From assembly GCA_039714395.1 (NCBI GenBank), contig JBDLJH010000004.1:1-64000 (forward strand): DNA of 64,000 nt. The letters are read 5' to 3'. The DNA comes from JAPHSX01 sp039714395 (lineage in GTDB: Bacteria > Pseudomonadota > Gammaproteobacteria > Thiohalomonadales > Thiohalomonadaceae). The translations under genes were made by a program, and so were the position numbers. The notes beneath the pieces were generated by a model. That model saw only the letters and a program-made list of their open reading frames with translations, was not told where the DNA came from and did no database searches. Positions 34,303 through 43,930 of this stretch are shown here, in pieces. How positions within the stretch are numbered: the stretch's first letter is position 1; each line of letters begins with the position of its first letter.

Positions 34303-35535
34303 ATGGATATCAAACAACTTCATTCTACCCGTTTTCTTCATACCAAACTGGTCACAGTGTTAATAATTGCACTTGCCGGTTGTGCTGGTAGCCCCGATGA
34401 TGAATGGGAAGAAGAGTCCGAGGTAGTGGAGACCCCCACCCTTGTTGAGCCCGTCACTATTGAGACTGCCGCAGAACCTCAAGCGGTCGAGTTAAAAGCC
34501 GACTACCCGGAAAAATATATTGTAGTCAAAGGAGATACCCTGTGGGATATCTCAGCACGCTTTCTGGAAGATCCATGGCTATGGCCGAGATTGTGGCACT
34601 TCAACCCACATATCGCCAACCCTCACCTTATCTATCCGGGTGACATCCTTACCATCATCTTCATTAATGGTAAACCGATGATGCAGGTAACCCGTAATGG
34701 TCATGTAATTACTGCGCCATCAACGATGTCCCCTGAGGTAATTAAATCAACGCTTCCCCCTGAGGTAATTAAATCGGGGCAGAAGTATCCCACTGTAAAA
34801 CTTAGACCTCAGATTCGTGAAGAGGGGTTGCAGGATGCGATTGCCACCATATCCATCGATGCTATTGGCCCCTTCCTAAACCGTCCGCGCGTTGTCGCCA
34901 AGGGAGAGTTGGAGCAAGCCCCATATGTAGTGGCGCATACTGAAAACCGCATGATGGCCGGTGGTGGCTATAAGATTTACACCCGAGGACTTAAGGAGCA
35001 GGAGTTACAGGGAGACTATCTGATAGTACGTACCGGTGAGGTCTACCGAAATCCAGATAATAAGGGCGAGATCCTCGGTTACGAAGCGATCTATGTAGGT
35101 GAGGCTCGTCTAACCCGCTTTGATGACCCCTCCACCATGCTTGTTACCGATAGCTCCCGCGAGATCCTGCGAGGAGATCGTCTGCTGCCCAAGGGCGATG
35201 AGCTCATTCAACATACCTTCCTTCCGCTTGCACCAGAGCATGATGTAAACGGCAAGATCATTTCTATGGTCGACGGGATCAACATGATCGGTCTATACCA
35301 AGTGGTTGTGCTGAATCTGGGGCGCCAGGATGACATCATTCCCGGTCATGTACTGGCCGTCAACCAGACGGGTAAGAAGATTAAGGATATCGTTTCGGGT
35401 GAAAACAATATACAGCTGCCCTCCGAGCGCGCAGGCACAGTGATGATCTTCCGTACCTTTGACCGAGTCAGTTATGCCCTGGTTATGGATTCCAACAAGA
35501 CCATCAACCTGCTCGATCAGGTGACTAACCCCTAA
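34303..35535 (+). CDS. LysM-domain lipoprotein
   Basis: The 410-residue protein has a lipoprotein signal (VTVLIIALAGC), a LysM domain (YIVVKGDTLWDISARFLEDP then WLWPRLWHFNPHIANPHLIY) that binds peptidoglycan, and a large C-terminal region. It is the conserved gene located between def and dprA. I choose ATG 34303, preceded by AAAGGGA, over the longer frame from 34210. A 27-bp tandem duplication (34731-34784) gives PEVIKS twice. It is likely an envelope protein; its exact role is unknown. Confidence 0.88.
   Translation: MDIKQLHSTRFLHTKLVTVLIIALAGCAGSPDDEWEEESEVVETPTLVEPVTIETAAEPQAVELKADYPEKYIVVKGDTLWDISARFLEDPWLWPRLWHFNPHIANPHLIYPGDILTIIFINGKPMMQVTRNGHVITAPSTMSPEVIKSTLPPEVIKSGQKYPTVKLRPQIREEGLQDAIATISIDAIGPFLNRPRVVAKGELEQAPYVVAHTENRMMAGGGYKIYTRGLKEQELQGDYLIVRTGEVYRNPDNKGEILGYEAIYVGEARLTRFDDPSTMLVTDSSREILRGDRLLPKGDELIQHTFLPLAPEHDVNGKIISMVDGINMIGLYQVVVLNLGRQDDIIPGHVLAVNQTGKKIKDIVSGENNIQLPSERAGTVMIFRTFDRVSYALVMDSNKTINLLDQVTNP
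34731..34784 (+). repeat. 27-bp tandem duplication inside the LysM gene
   Basis: CCCTGAGGTAATTAAATC occurs at 34731-34748 and 34758-34775 in the same reading frame, giving PEVIKS-x3-PEVIKS. It is in frame and probably a recent slippage or unequal exchange product. Confidence 0.8.
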
Positions 35536-35574
35536 ATCTGTCCTACTGGCCACAGGGAGGTGGCCCGATCTGCA

Positions 35575-36678
35575 ATGAGTGCGGAAGTGGAAAGACTACG
35601 TTACTGGCTGGCCCTGCTACGTGCACCCGGCGTTGGCGCGATCAGATATCGCCAACTGCTAGAACACTATGGCGAGCCACTAACACTGTTTCAGAGCAAC
35701 AGGCCTGCCGCTGAAACTCGTCTCAATACCTATCTGCGCAATCCTGACTGGGAGGCGGTGGAAAAGGATCTCGCCTGGTTGGAGGGAGATAACTGCCATC
35801 TCCTGACCCTTAACGACACCGACTACCCGCAACCCCTGCATGATATTCTCGATGCCCCGCCACTACTGTTTCTACGTGGAAACCCGGAGGTGCTAGCCAA
35901 CCCCCAACTGGCGATAGTTGGTAGTCGCAACCCCAGTATCACGGGGCGAGAGACAGCCTATGACTTCGCCCGCACGCTTGCAGCATCCGGACTGGTGATT
36001 AGCAGTGGCCTGGCTCAGGGTGTCGATACAGCAAGCCACCAGGGGGCACTGGATGGGGGCGGGCAGACCATCGCCGTCGCCGGAACCGGGCTGGATCGGG
36101 TCTACCCGGCGGCCAATCGTGATCTGGCCTACGCCATTATCGATGGCGGTGGTGCCATCATTTCAGAGTTCCCCCCCGGCACCCCGCCCCACACGGGTAA
36201 TTTCCCCAGACGTAACCGCATCATTAGCGCTCTCTCTATGGGCACCCTGGTGGTAGAGGCGGCGCTGCGCAGCGGCTCACTAATCACTGCACGACTGGCA
36301 GCAGAGCAGGGGCGTGAAGTCTTCGCCATCCCCGGCTCTATCCACAACCCGCTGGCCCGTGGCTGCCACCAGCTAATCCGCCAGGGAGCTAAACTGGTGG
36401 AATCAGCCGGCGATATTCTGGAAGAGCTGGCACCACAGTTGCGCGCAGTACTGGCCGAAGCTCCACCGCAGGAGACACCACTTGGGGGCCCTGATTTAGA
36501 TCCGGAGTACCATGATCTGCTTGCCTGCATCGGCCATGAGGCAACACCGGTGGACAGACTGGTTGAGCGCAGTGGATTGACGGCAGAGGCGGTTTCCTCC
36601 ATGCTGTTATTATTGGAACTACAAGGCTTCGTTGAGGCCGCTGCAGGCGGCTATGCACGAACCGCCAAGAGACTGTGA
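35575..36678 (+). CDS. dprA: DNA processing protein DprA
   Basis: The 367-residue protein loads RecA on incoming single-stranded DNA during natural transformation. The extended Rossmann fold is visible (LAIVGSRNPSITGRETAYDF; ISSGLAQGVDTASHQGAL; AVAGTGLDRVYPAANRDLA; FPRRNRIISALSMGTLVVEA), and a C-terminal winged helix (DLLACIGHEATPVDRLVERS) follows. ATG 35575 has AGGGAGG upstream; an in-frame GTG at 35560 overlaps that site and is less likely. Confidence 0.95.
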   Translation: MSAEVERLRYWLALLRAPGVGAIRYRQLLEHYGEPLTLFQSNRPAAETRLNTYLRNPDWEAVEKDLAWLEGDNCHLLTLNDTDYPQPLHDILDAPPLLFLRGNPEVLANPQLAIVGSRNPSITGRETAYDFARTLAASGLVISSGLAQGVDTASHQGALDGGGQTIAVAGTGLDRVYPAANRDLAYAIIDGGGAIISEFPPGTPPHTGNFPRRNRIISALSMGTLVVEAALRSGSLITARLAAEQGREVFAIPGSIHNPLARGCHQLIRQGAKLVESAGDILEELAPQLRAVLAEAPPQETPLGGPDLDPEYHDLLACIGHEATPVDRLVERSGLTAEAVSSMLLLLELQGFVEAAAGGYARTAKRL

Positions 36679-36679
36679 G

Positions 36680-37156
36680 ATGAAACAAGACGTATTTGAA
36701 ATCCTGATCTATCTGTTCGAGAACTATATGTACGACGAGGGTGAGCTTGAGCAGGATCGTGACTCGCTACAGCAGGAGTTGATGGATGCCGGCTTCCACC
36801 GCGGTGAGATCGGCAAGGCCTTTGACTGGCTGGAATCACTGACGGTCGCCAGCAGTGACGGTACCCAGCCCAGCGCTCCACAACAGTCATTCCGCATCTA
36901 TTCTGAGCGCGAAGTTGCAAAGCTCGACAGTGACTGCCGGGGCTTTCTCCTCTTTCTTGAACAGATGGGGGTGCTGGAGCACGCTACACGAGAGATGGTC
37001 ATCGATCGGGTAATGGCGCTTGAGAGCGACGAGGTCGATCTGGAGCAGCTAAAGTGGGTGATCCTGATGGTATTATTTAACCAGCCCGGTCAGGAAGCGG
37101 CCGTGGCATGGATGGAAGACCTGGTGTTGGATGAAGTGGTAGCACAGCTACACTGA
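36680..37156 (+). CDS. smg: Smg family protein (DUF494)
   Basis: The 158-residue protein matches Smg/DUF494 (MKQDVFEILIYLFENYMYDE; GFHRGEIGKAFDWLESL; FRIYSEREVAKLDSDCRGFL). It is acidic, helical and of unknown function, and is almost always beside dprA. The start follows the dprA stop by one base (TGAGATG), so the two are coupled. Confidence 0.93.
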   Translation: MKQDVFEILIYLFENYMYDEGELEQDRDSLQQELMDAGFHRGEIGKAFDWLESLTVASSDGTQPSAPQQSFRIYSEREVAKLDSDCRGFLLFLEQMGVLEHATREMVIDRVMALESDEVDLEQLKWVILMVLFNQPGQEAAVAWMEDLVLDEVVAQLH

Positions 37157-37181
37157 GTTCACCGAGACAACAATGGCTATC

Positions 37182-37208
37182 AATGCCCGCATTAGCGGGC
37201 ATTTTTAC
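37182..37208 (+). terminator. Rho-independent terminator after smg
   Basis: AATGCCCGC and GCGGGCATT form a 9-bp stem around ATTA and are followed by TTTT. It ends about 12 bases before the topA start, so topA probably needs readthrough or a promoter overlapping this region. Confidence 0.85.
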
Positions 37209-37219
37209 AAGTGAATCGT

Positions 37220-39535
37220 ATGAGCAAAAACCTGGTAATTGTAGAGTCGCCGGCCAAGGCGAAAACCATAAAGAAATACCTCGGCAAAGACTTCGAGGTA
37301 TTGGCCTCCTATGGTCATGTCCGCGACCTGCTGCCCAAAGAAGGGGCCGTCGATCCCGACAATGACTTCGCCATGAAGTATCAGGTGATCGACAAAAACA
37401 GCAAACATGTCGATGCCATCGTTAAGGCACTGCGCAAGGCCGATGCTTTGTATCTCGCAACTGACCCGGACCGCGAGGGTGAGGCGATCTCATGGCACCT
37501 GCTGGAGATCCTGAAAAAGAAAAGAAATCTTCTTAAAGACAAACCCGTTGGCCGCGTAGTGTTCCACGAGGTGACTAAGAAGGCGATTCAGGATGCGGTA
37601 GACAACCCGCGTGAGCTGGCCATGGATCTGGTTAATGCCCAACAGGCACGCCGTGCCCTCGACTACCTGGTCGGCTTCAACCTCTCTCCACTGTTGTGGA
37701 AAAAGATCCGCCGCGGCCTCTCGGCCGGACGAGTACAGTCTCCCGCTCTACGCATGATCGTCGAGCGCCAGGAGGCGATTGAAGCATTTGATCCCAAAGA
37801 GTACTGGAGTGTCGAGGCCGACATCACCAAAGAGGGACAAAACTTCAGTTCCAAACTAATCCAGTTCGAAGGCGAAAAGGTCGAGCAGTTCACTATTAAC
37901 AACAGCGGCCGTGCCGACGAGGTTGAGGCCGGACTGCTAAAGGGTGCCGAGGGAAAACTAACCGTTACCAAAGTAGCGAAGAAGAAACGTAAACGTAATC
38001 CCGCAGCCCCCTTCACCACCTCAACACTGCAACAGGAAGCCGCACGCAAACTCGGCTTCACCACCCAGCGCAGTATGCGCACCGCACAGCAACTTTATGA
38101 AGGTATCGATATTGGCGGGGAGACCGTTGGTCTCATCACCTACATGCGTACCGACTCGGTCACCCTCTCCCAGGATGCCCTGGAGGAGCTGCGCGAATTT
38201 ATCGCTCAGCGCTACGGTACCGACAACGTGCCTGACGAGCCGCGCATCTTTAAAACCAAATCGAAGAATGCCCAGGAGGCGCACGAGGCGGTTCGTCCCA
38301 CCTCCATTTTGCGTGTCCCAGAGTCACTAAAAGATAAGCTGTCAAAAGATCAGTTCCGCCTGTACGAATTGATCTGGAAGCGTACCGTTGCCTGTCAAAT
38401 GGTGCATGCCACGCTCGATACCGTGGCGGTGGATCTCAGTGCTGGAGAAGGCAATCTGTTCCGCGCCAACGGCTCTACCATCGTTCATGCCGGTTTCATG
38501 ACGGTCTACCAGGAATCGGTGGACGATGCCAAAGAGAAGAAAGAGGACGACAATAAACTGCTGCCTCCAATGCTTAAAGGGGAAAAGATTGAGCTGCTCA
38601 AGATACGCCCCGAGCAGCACTTTACCGAGCCACCACCGCGCTTCTCTGAGGCCAGCCTGGTAAAGACCCTGGAGGAACACGGTATCGGTCGTCCCTCCAC
38701 CTATGCCTCTATCATCTCTACCCTGCAGAACCGCGAGTATGTAGAAATAGATAAGAAGCGTTTCTTCCCTACCGATGTGGGGCGTGTGGTCAATAAATTC
38801 CTGACCCAGCACTTCACCCAGTATGTCGACTACGACTTCACCGCCAAGCTGGAGGACGAGCTCGATGCCGTCTCCCGCGGTGAGGAGGAGTGGGTGCCGC
38901 TAATGCATAAGTTCTGGCGACCGTTCAAGGATCTGGTAGTCGATAAAGAGAAGAGTGTCAGCCGTAAAGATGTCACCGAAGAGGCGATGGATGAGGTCTG
39001 TCCCGAGTGCGGCAAACCGCTGGTTACCAAGCTCGGCAAGCGCGGTCGTTTTGTTGCCTGTACCGGCTACCCCGATTGCAGCTACACCCGCAATATCGAC
39101 GGCGAAGAGAAACGTGCCGAGCCTGAGGTCGTCGAAGGGCGCAGTTGCCCCAAGTGTGATTCGCCTCTGCTGATCCGCGATGGACGATACGGTAAGTTTA
39201 TCGGCTGCAGCGCTTATCCAAACTGCAAACACCTCGAACCACTGGAACAGCCAGAAGATACCGGTGTTACCTGCCCCAAGTGCAATAAGGGAACGATGCT
39301 GCGCCGCAAGTCACGTCGCGGCAAGATCTTCTTCTCCTGCTCCACTTATCCTGACTGCGACTACGCCGTGTGGAACGAGCCGGTCAGTGAGCCCTGTCCC
39401 GACTGCGAGTGGCCGATACTCACTATCAAGACCACCAAACGCAAGGGTACCGAGAAGGTCTGTCCACAAAAGGATTGCGGCTTTACCGAACCCTACGAAA
39501 AAGAGGATTCGGACGAAGAGTCCGAAGCCAGTTAA
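37220..39535 (+). CDS. topA: DNA topoisomerase I
   Basis: This 771-residue type IA topoisomerase relaxes negative supercoils. The Toprim domain starts NLVIVESPAKAKTIKKYLG with TDPDREGEA (81-89), and the catalytic Tyr308 is in GLITYMRTDS. The C-terminal 190 residues carry four zinc-ribbon modules with tetracysteine patterns (CPECGKP...C; CPKCDSP...C; CPKCNKG...C; CPDCEWP...C). I choose the ATG 37220 over the in-frame GTG at 37211 inside the terminator flank. Confidence 0.97.
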   Translation: MSKNLVIVESPAKAKTIKKYLGKDFEVLASYGHVRDLLPKEGAVDPDNDFAMKYQVIDKNSKHVDAIVKALRKADALYLATDPDREGEAISWHLLEILKKKRNLLKDKPVGRVVFHEVTKKAIQDAVDNPRELAMDLVNAQQARRALDYLVGFNLSPLLWKKIRRGLSAGRVQSPALRMIVERQEAIEAFDPKEYWSVEADITKEGQNFSSKLIQFEGEKVEQFTINNSGRADEVEAGLLKGAEGKLTVTKVAKKKRKRNPAAPFTTSTLQQEAARKLGFTTQRSMRTAQQLYEGIDIGGETVGLITYMRTDSVTLSQDALEELREFIAQRYGTDNVPDEPRIFKTKSKNAQEAHEAVRPTSILRVPESLKDKLSKDQFRLYELIWKRTVACQMVHATLDTVAVDLSAGEGNLFRANGSTIVHAGFMTVYQESVDDAKEKKEDDNKLLPPMLKGEKIELLKIRPEQHFTEPPPRFSEASLVKTLEEHGIGRPSTYASIISTLQNREYVEIDKKRFFPTDVGRVVNKFLTQHFTQYVDYDFTAKLEDELDAVSRGEEEWVPLMHKFWRPFKDLVVDKEKSVSRKDVTEEAMDEVCPECGKPLVTKLGKRGRFVACTGYPDCSYTRNIDGEEKRAEPEVVEGRSCPKCDSPLLIRDGRYGKFIGCSAYPNCKHLEPLEQPEDTGVTCPKCNKGTMLRRKSRRGKIFFSCSTYPDCDYAVWNEPVSEPCPDCEWPILTIKTTKRKGTEKVCPQKDCGFTEPYEKEDSDEESEAS

Positions 39536-39574
39536 CCCTATTTTTTTAGCAAAACTTTTAGCGGAGTAACGACC

Positions 39575-40084
39575 ATGAGCAAACCCTTTGTTGGCATTCT
39601 AATGGGATCCGATTCCGACCTGCCGGCGATGCAGGCCACCTTCAAAGTGCTGCAGGCATTTGATATCACCTATGAGGTGCGCATTCACTCGGCCCACCGT
39701 ACCCCCGAGGCGACCCACGACTTTGTCACCGATGCAGAAAAACGCGGCTGCCAGGCCTTCATCTGTGCCGCCGGTCTTGCTGCCCACCTGGCCGGTGCCG
39801 TCTCTGCCATCACTGTGCGCCCGGTCATCGGTGTACCAATGGAAGGTGGCCCACTCAAGGGACAGGATGCACTACTCTCCACCGTGATGATGCCTGGCGG
39901 TATTCCGGTTGCCACTGTTGCCATCGGTAGCGCTGGAGCCAAAAATGCCGGCTATCTTGCCGCGCAGATCATGGCCGTCTCCGATGAGGCACTGGCGCAG
40001 AAACTGCGTGACGAACGTGAAGCTAATAAAGTGAAGATCCTCGCCCGAAATAAAGAGGTTCAAAAAGAGTTGGGTCTCGCCTGA
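39575..40084 (+). CDS. purE: N5-carboxyaminoimidazole ribonucleotide mutase PurE
   Basis: The 169-residue class I PurE converts N5-CAIR to CAIR in purine synthesis. The motif GILMGSDSDLPAMQATFKVL, the SAHRTPEATHDFV His and the GVPMEGGPLKGQDALLST loop are intact. GGAG lies ahead of the ATG. No purK partner is visible here. Confidence 0.96.
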   Translation: MSKPFVGILMGSDSDLPAMQATFKVLQAFDITYEVRIHSAHRTPEATHDFVTDAEKRGCQAFICAAGLAAHLAGAVSAITVRPVIGVPMEGGPLKGQDALLSTVMMPGGIPVATVAIGSAGAKNAGYLAAQIMAVSDEALAQKLRDEREANKVKILARNKEVQKELGLA

Positions 40085-40091
40085 ATCTTTA

Positions 40092-40646
40092 ATGGCAAGT
40101 CCGTTTCAAATCCGCGAGGCCGCCCGCGTACTCCACGCCGGCGGCCTTGTTGCGTATCCCACCGAGGCAGTTTATGGCCTCGGCTGCGACCCGCTTAATC
40201 CCAATGCAATTGATCGACTGTTACAACTCAAACAGCGCCGCTGGCAAAAAGGTTTAATTCTTATCGCTTCCAGCATCGAGCAGCTTCACCCTTTCATTAA
40301 ACCCATCGCTCCCAGGTATCAACCAAAACTCGATGCCAGCTGGCCCGGTCCCAACACCTGGCTCGTTCCAGCGAGTGATACCTGTCCCGAATGGATTCGC
40401 GGCACACATCCAACCGTTGCCGTTCGGGTCACCGCCCACCCATTGGTGATCTCTCTGTGCAACACCTTCGGCAGTGCCATTGTCTCTACAAGTGCTAACC
40501 ATGCCGGAAAGAAGCCGGCAAGGGCACCTCTGGCCGTGCTGCGCGATCTGGGTGATGAAGTTGATTACTGTCTGCATGGAGAACTGGGCGGTGCCGAGCG
40601 CCCGACGGCAATTCGCGACCTTCTTAGTGATGAGACAAAAAGGTAA
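40092..40646 (+). CDS. tsaC: threonylcarbamoyl-AMP synthase (TsaC/YrdC)
   Basis: The 184-residue YrdC-fold enzyme makes threonylcarbamoyl-AMP for the t6A37 modification of tRNAs. Family motifs are GGLVAYPTEAVYGLGCDPLN, KGLILIAS, WPGPNTWLVPA and SAIVSTSANHAG. It follows purE by 7 bases and is short, so it is TsaC rather than the longer Sua5. Confidence 0.94.
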   Translation: MASPFQIREAARVLHAGGLVAYPTEAVYGLGCDPLNPNAIDRLLQLKQRRWQKGLILIASSIEQLHPFIKPIAPRYQPKLDASWPGPNTWLVPASDTCPEWIRGTHPTVAVRVTAHPLVISLCNTFGSAIVSTSANHAGKKPARAPLAVLRDLGDEVDYCLHGELGGAERPTAIRDLLSDETKR

Positions 40647-40651
40647 CGCCT

Positions 40652-40897
40652 ATGTGTATGGCCATTTATGTAGCCCTCTTCGCGCTGCTGTTATTCTACA
40701 GTGACTACGCCATTGAACAATATGCATTGTCGATCACTACCGGTGAGCAGCAGTGGATGGTGGTCGCCATCGGCTGGGAGATGTTGCCCATGCTCTGGCC
40801 AGTGGGGCTGTTGCTAATGATTGTTGCCAGTGGCGTTACCTTGTTCGTAGTGCGGTGGTTAGGCAACAAACATGCCTCCGACAAAACAGCACACTAG
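40652..40897 (+). CDS. small two-helix membrane protein
   Basis: The 81-residue protein has two hydrophobic helices (about 3-22 and 44-71) separated by a short polar loop (TTGEQQW). AAAGG lies 9 bases before the ATG. It follows tsaC by 5 bases and precedes mtfA, so it is probably co-transcribed. No known function. Confidence 0.6.
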   Translation: MCMAIYVALFALLLFYSDYAIEQYALSITTGEQQWMVVAIGWEMLPMLWPVGLLLMIVASGVTLFVVRWLGNKHASDKTAH

Positions 40898-40954
40898 AAT
40901 AGAAGCGTATTATCATCAACATAGAGCCCTGACACTTCACACAGGGAGTCAAGA

Positions 40955-41734
40955 GTGATCGGACTGGAAAGAATTCAACGCTGGTGGACTCAACATATTC
41001 TCCATCGCTACCGTATCCCCCTCACGGTATGGCAACGTTTGCTCCAGCTGTCACCGCTGCTTGCACAGCTCGACAAAAAAGAGCGGCACCGGTTGCGCGG
41101 ACTAGCCAGCCTGTTTCTTCACCGCAAGGAGATCGTCGGCGCAGACGGGTTTGAACCCGATGAGACGATGTGCGCACTAATCGCCGCAGAGGCCTCCTTA
41201 CTGATCCTTAACCTTGGCCTCGACTGGTACGACGGCTGGAGCGAGATCATCGTCTACCCTGGCGCCTTTATCGTGCCTAATCGTACGCGTGATGATGCAG
41301 GAGTGGTGCATGAAGCGAATAGAGGACTCAGTGGTGAGGCATGGGGGCATGGTCCCGTAATACTTTCCTGGGCCGATATCGATCCTTCAACACGAAGACA
41401 GCGCCACAAAGGCTCTAACGTGGTATTACATGAATTTGCCCACAAGCTCGATTTCCTTGATGGGGTGGCAAACGGCATTCCGCTTCTCCATCAGGGAAAT
41501 ACACAGCAGCAGTGGGCCGAGGATTTTACCCGTGCCTATGCCGATCTTGGCCAACACAACCACCATCAATCTGCAAACATCGATCCCTATGCCAGCACCA
41601 ATCCGGCGGAATTCTTTGCGGTAATGACGGAACTCTTCTTTGAAGATCCTATGCGACTGCAAAAACACTACCCGGCGCTCTACGATGAACTGCAACGATT
41701 CTACAGGCAGGATCCTGCTAACCGTCTGGCATAG
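40955..41734 (+). CDS. mtfA: MtfA-family zinc peptidase
   Basis: The 259-residue protein has the gluzincin motif VVLHEFAHKLD with His159, Glu160 and His163, and a downstream Glu in NPAEFFAVMTELFFE. The family member MtfA of E. coli is a cytosolic zinc peptidase that binds Mlc and so affects glucose PTS control; whether that applies here is unknown. The start is GTG with GGGAG before it. Confidence 0.9.
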   Translation: MIGLERIQRWWTQHILHRYRIPLTVWQRLLQLSPLLAQLDKKERHRLRGLASLFLHRKEIVGADGFEPDETMCALIAAEASLLILNLGLDWYDGWSEIIVYPGAFIVPNRTRDDAGVVHEANRGLSGEAWGHGPVILSWADIDPSTRRQRHKGSNVVLHEFAHKLDFLDGVANGIPLLHQGNTQQQWAEDFTRAYADLGQHNHHQSANIDPYASTNPAEFFAVMTELFFEDPMRLQKHYPALYDELQRFYRQDPANRLA

Positions 41735-41852
41735 TTCCAAAAAAGCATTAACGATCTTAGATACTCACTCCAGAGTTAAACCATCGGCGACGGCGCTTAG
41801 GCGCATTGAGCTCCTGTGTTAAAGTAGCAGCAACAAACAGGCAGGATTGACC

Positions 41853-43304
41853 ATGACACAAAATACCCTCTACTGGCACGACTACGAGACCTTTGGCATC
41901 GACACGGCACGAGACCGTCCGGTACAGTTTGCCGGGGTTCGCACCGATGAGGATCTGAATATCATCGGTGAACCGCTCAACATCTTTGCTCGTCCCGCAC
42001 CTGACACGCTGCCGCATCCGATCTCCTCTGTGATCACCGGTATTACACCGCAGCAGGCACTGGAACAGGGGATGCCAGAGGCGGAGTTCATTGCCCGCAT
42101 TCTTGAGGAACTATCGCAGCCCGGTACCTGTGGTGTCGGTTACAACTCACTGCGCTTTGATGATGAGGTGACGCGCAATACCCTCTATCGCAATCTTTAC
42201 GACCCTTACCTTCGCGAGTGGAAGGACGGTAATTCCCGCTGGGACATTATCGACATGGTGCGTGCCTGTCATGACCTGCGTCCGGAGGGAATCACCTGGC
42301 CACAGCGTGAAGATGCCGATCGCCCCAGCTTTAAGCTGGAAGAGTTGACCGTCGCCAATGGCATCGGCCATGAGCAGGCGCACGATGCCCTCTCCGATGT
42401 CTACGCCACCATCGCAATGGCAAAATTGATTAAAGACAATCAGCCCAAGCTGTTTGATTTCTGTTACAAGTTGCGACGCAAAAAAGAGGTACTAAAATAC
42501 CTCGACCTGAAGGATATGACCCCAATCCTCCACACCTCTGGGATGTACGGTAGTGATCACGGCAATACCCGTATGGTGATACCGATTGCCGCTCACCCGA
42601 CCAATAAGAATAGTGTGATCGTATTTGATCTCGCACAGGATCCAAAGATGCTGCTGGAGCTTGGCGCCAAGAAACTACGCGAACGTCTCTACACACCGAA
42701 TGCAGAACTACCCGAGGGTGTAGAGCGTCCCGCGCTCAAGCAGGTTCTCATCAACAAGTGTCCGGTGATCTCTCCCACCTCTACCCTGACCGGTGAGACA
42801 GCGAAGCGGCTCAATATTGACTTAATGCACTGCCAGAAAAATCGTCAGGCCGTGCTCGCCTCGCGCCGTGAGATCCAGCAGAAGATCTCCAAGATCTTTG
42901 AACCGCGAGAGTATGAACCAAAAACAGATACCGACCTGATGCTATACGGCGGTGGTTTTTTCAGCGATGGCGACAAGCGACATATGAATGCTATCCACAA
43001 TACGACTCCTGAAGAGCTGGCCGGCCAGACCTGGGGGTTTGATGACAAACGCCTGCCGGAAATGTTGTTTCGTTATCGTGCACGCAATTATCCTGAAACC
43101 TTAAATACCGAGGAACAGTCGCAGTGGATGGAACACTGCCGTGCGCGCCTGATCGAGGGCGAGGCGGGGCACCTTACATTCAAAGGTTTCTACGCTGAGC
43201 TGGAAGAACAACGCGCCGAGCAGGAGCAGAATGAGGACAAACTGCAGATCCTTAATGAGGTGGAAGAGTTTGTGCGTGACCTGGAAAATTATCTTCAGGA
43301 CTAA
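41853..43304 (+). CDS. sbcB: exodeoxyribonuclease I
   Basis: The 483-residue enzyme degrades single-stranded DNA from the 3' end. It has the DEDDh exonuclease motif I (WHDYETFGIDTARDRPVQFA), motif II (GYNSLRFDDEVTRNTLYRNL) and motif III (HEQAHDALSDVYATIAMAKL), then the ExoI C-terminal extension. I choose ATG 41853 with CAGGA before it over the in-frame TTG at 41847. Confidence 0.95.
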   Translation: MTQNTLYWHDYETFGIDTARDRPVQFAGVRTDEDLNIIGEPLNIFARPAPDTLPHPISSVITGITPQQALEQGMPEAEFIARILEELSQPGTCGVGYNSLRFDDEVTRNTLYRNLYDPYLREWKDGNSRWDIIDMVRACHDLRPEGITWPQREDADRPSFKLEELTVANGIGHEQAHDALSDVYATIAMAKLIKDNQPKLFDFCYKLRRKKEVLKYLDLKDMTPILHTSGMYGSDHGNTRMVIPIAAHPTNKNSVIVFDLAQDPKMLLELGAKKLRERLYTPNAELPEGVERPALKQVLINKCPVISPTSTLTGETAKRLNIDLMHCQKNRQAVLASRREIQQKISKIFEPREYEPKTDTDLMLYGGGFFSDGDKRHMNAIHNTTPEELAGQTWGFDDKRLPEMLFRYRARNYPETLNTEEQSQWMEHCRARLIEGEAGHLTFKGFYAELEEQRAEQEQNEDKLQILNEVEEFVRDLENYLQD

Positions 43305-43344
43305 CGCACGGGGCGTAGGGCAGGGAATGATGTAATGGTATTGT

Positions 43345-43412
43345 CGTAGGAGCGGCTATGCCGCGATTGCGCAATTCTCTCATCAATCATCGCGCCAGAG
43401 GCGCTCCTACGA
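43345..43412. repeat. REP-like dispersed palindrome, copy 2
   Basis: CGTAGGAGCGGC at the left and GCGCTCCTACGA at the right are complementary ends, with inner hairpins (CGGCTATGCCG; GCGCCAGAGGCGC). It lies between the convergent sbcB and TlpA-like genes. The outer words match the element at 14977-15042. Confidence 0.7.
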
Positions 43413-43429
43413 AATGATGGAAAAAAGGC

Positions 43430-43930
43430 TTATTTCAATAGCCTATTAATCGTGGCAACCACCTCATCATTGTCCCACTCCAGCCCACCGTAGAGGGCGT
43501 AACGAATCTTACCCTGAGGATCAATGATAAAGGTGGTTGGCACAGCGCTAACCATCCATTGCTCTATCACCGTTCCCTCGGTGTCGAGCAGAATAGGGAA
43601 GTTGACCTGAATATTGTGACGCTGCATAAATGCCTTAACATCGGCCTTTTCCTCAGCCATATCGATGGCCAGGATCTCGAATGACTTGCCTGCCAACTTC
43701 TCCTTAAGCCGTTGCATTGACGGCATCTCTTTAATGCAGGGGCCGCAGTAAGTGGCCCAGAAGTTAAGCATCACCACCTTGCCGCGATAGCTACTCAGCG
43801 TATGGGCCTTGCCACTCATGTCACTAAGGGTGAAATCGGGTAATGGCCCGCCGCTATAGGGCTTAAGGTCTTTGGCGTTAACGACACTGGTAAAGAGTAG
43901 GGCGGCAAGGATTAACAAAAACTTTTTCAC
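43430..43930 (-). CDS. TlpA-like thiol-disulfide oxidoreductase
   Basis: The 166-residue protein has a signal peptide (KKFLLILAALLFTSVVNAK) and a thioredoxin fold with the redox motif WATYCGPCIKEMP (Cys62, Cys65). The cis-Pro loop is SAVPTTFIID. TlpA/ResA-type proteins act in the periplasm as reductants, for example in cytochrome c maturation. Its start overlaps the stop of the upstream gene by 4 bp, so the two are one operon. Confidence 0.92.
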   Translation of the reverse strand: MKKFLLILAALLFTSVVNAKDLKPYSGGPLPDFTLSDMSGKAHTLSSYRGKVVMLNFWATYCGPCIKEMPSMQRLKEKLAGKSFEILAIDMAEEKADVKAFMQRHNIQVNFPILLDTEGTVIEQWMVSAVPTTFIIDPQGKIRYALYGGLEWDNDEVVATINRLLK

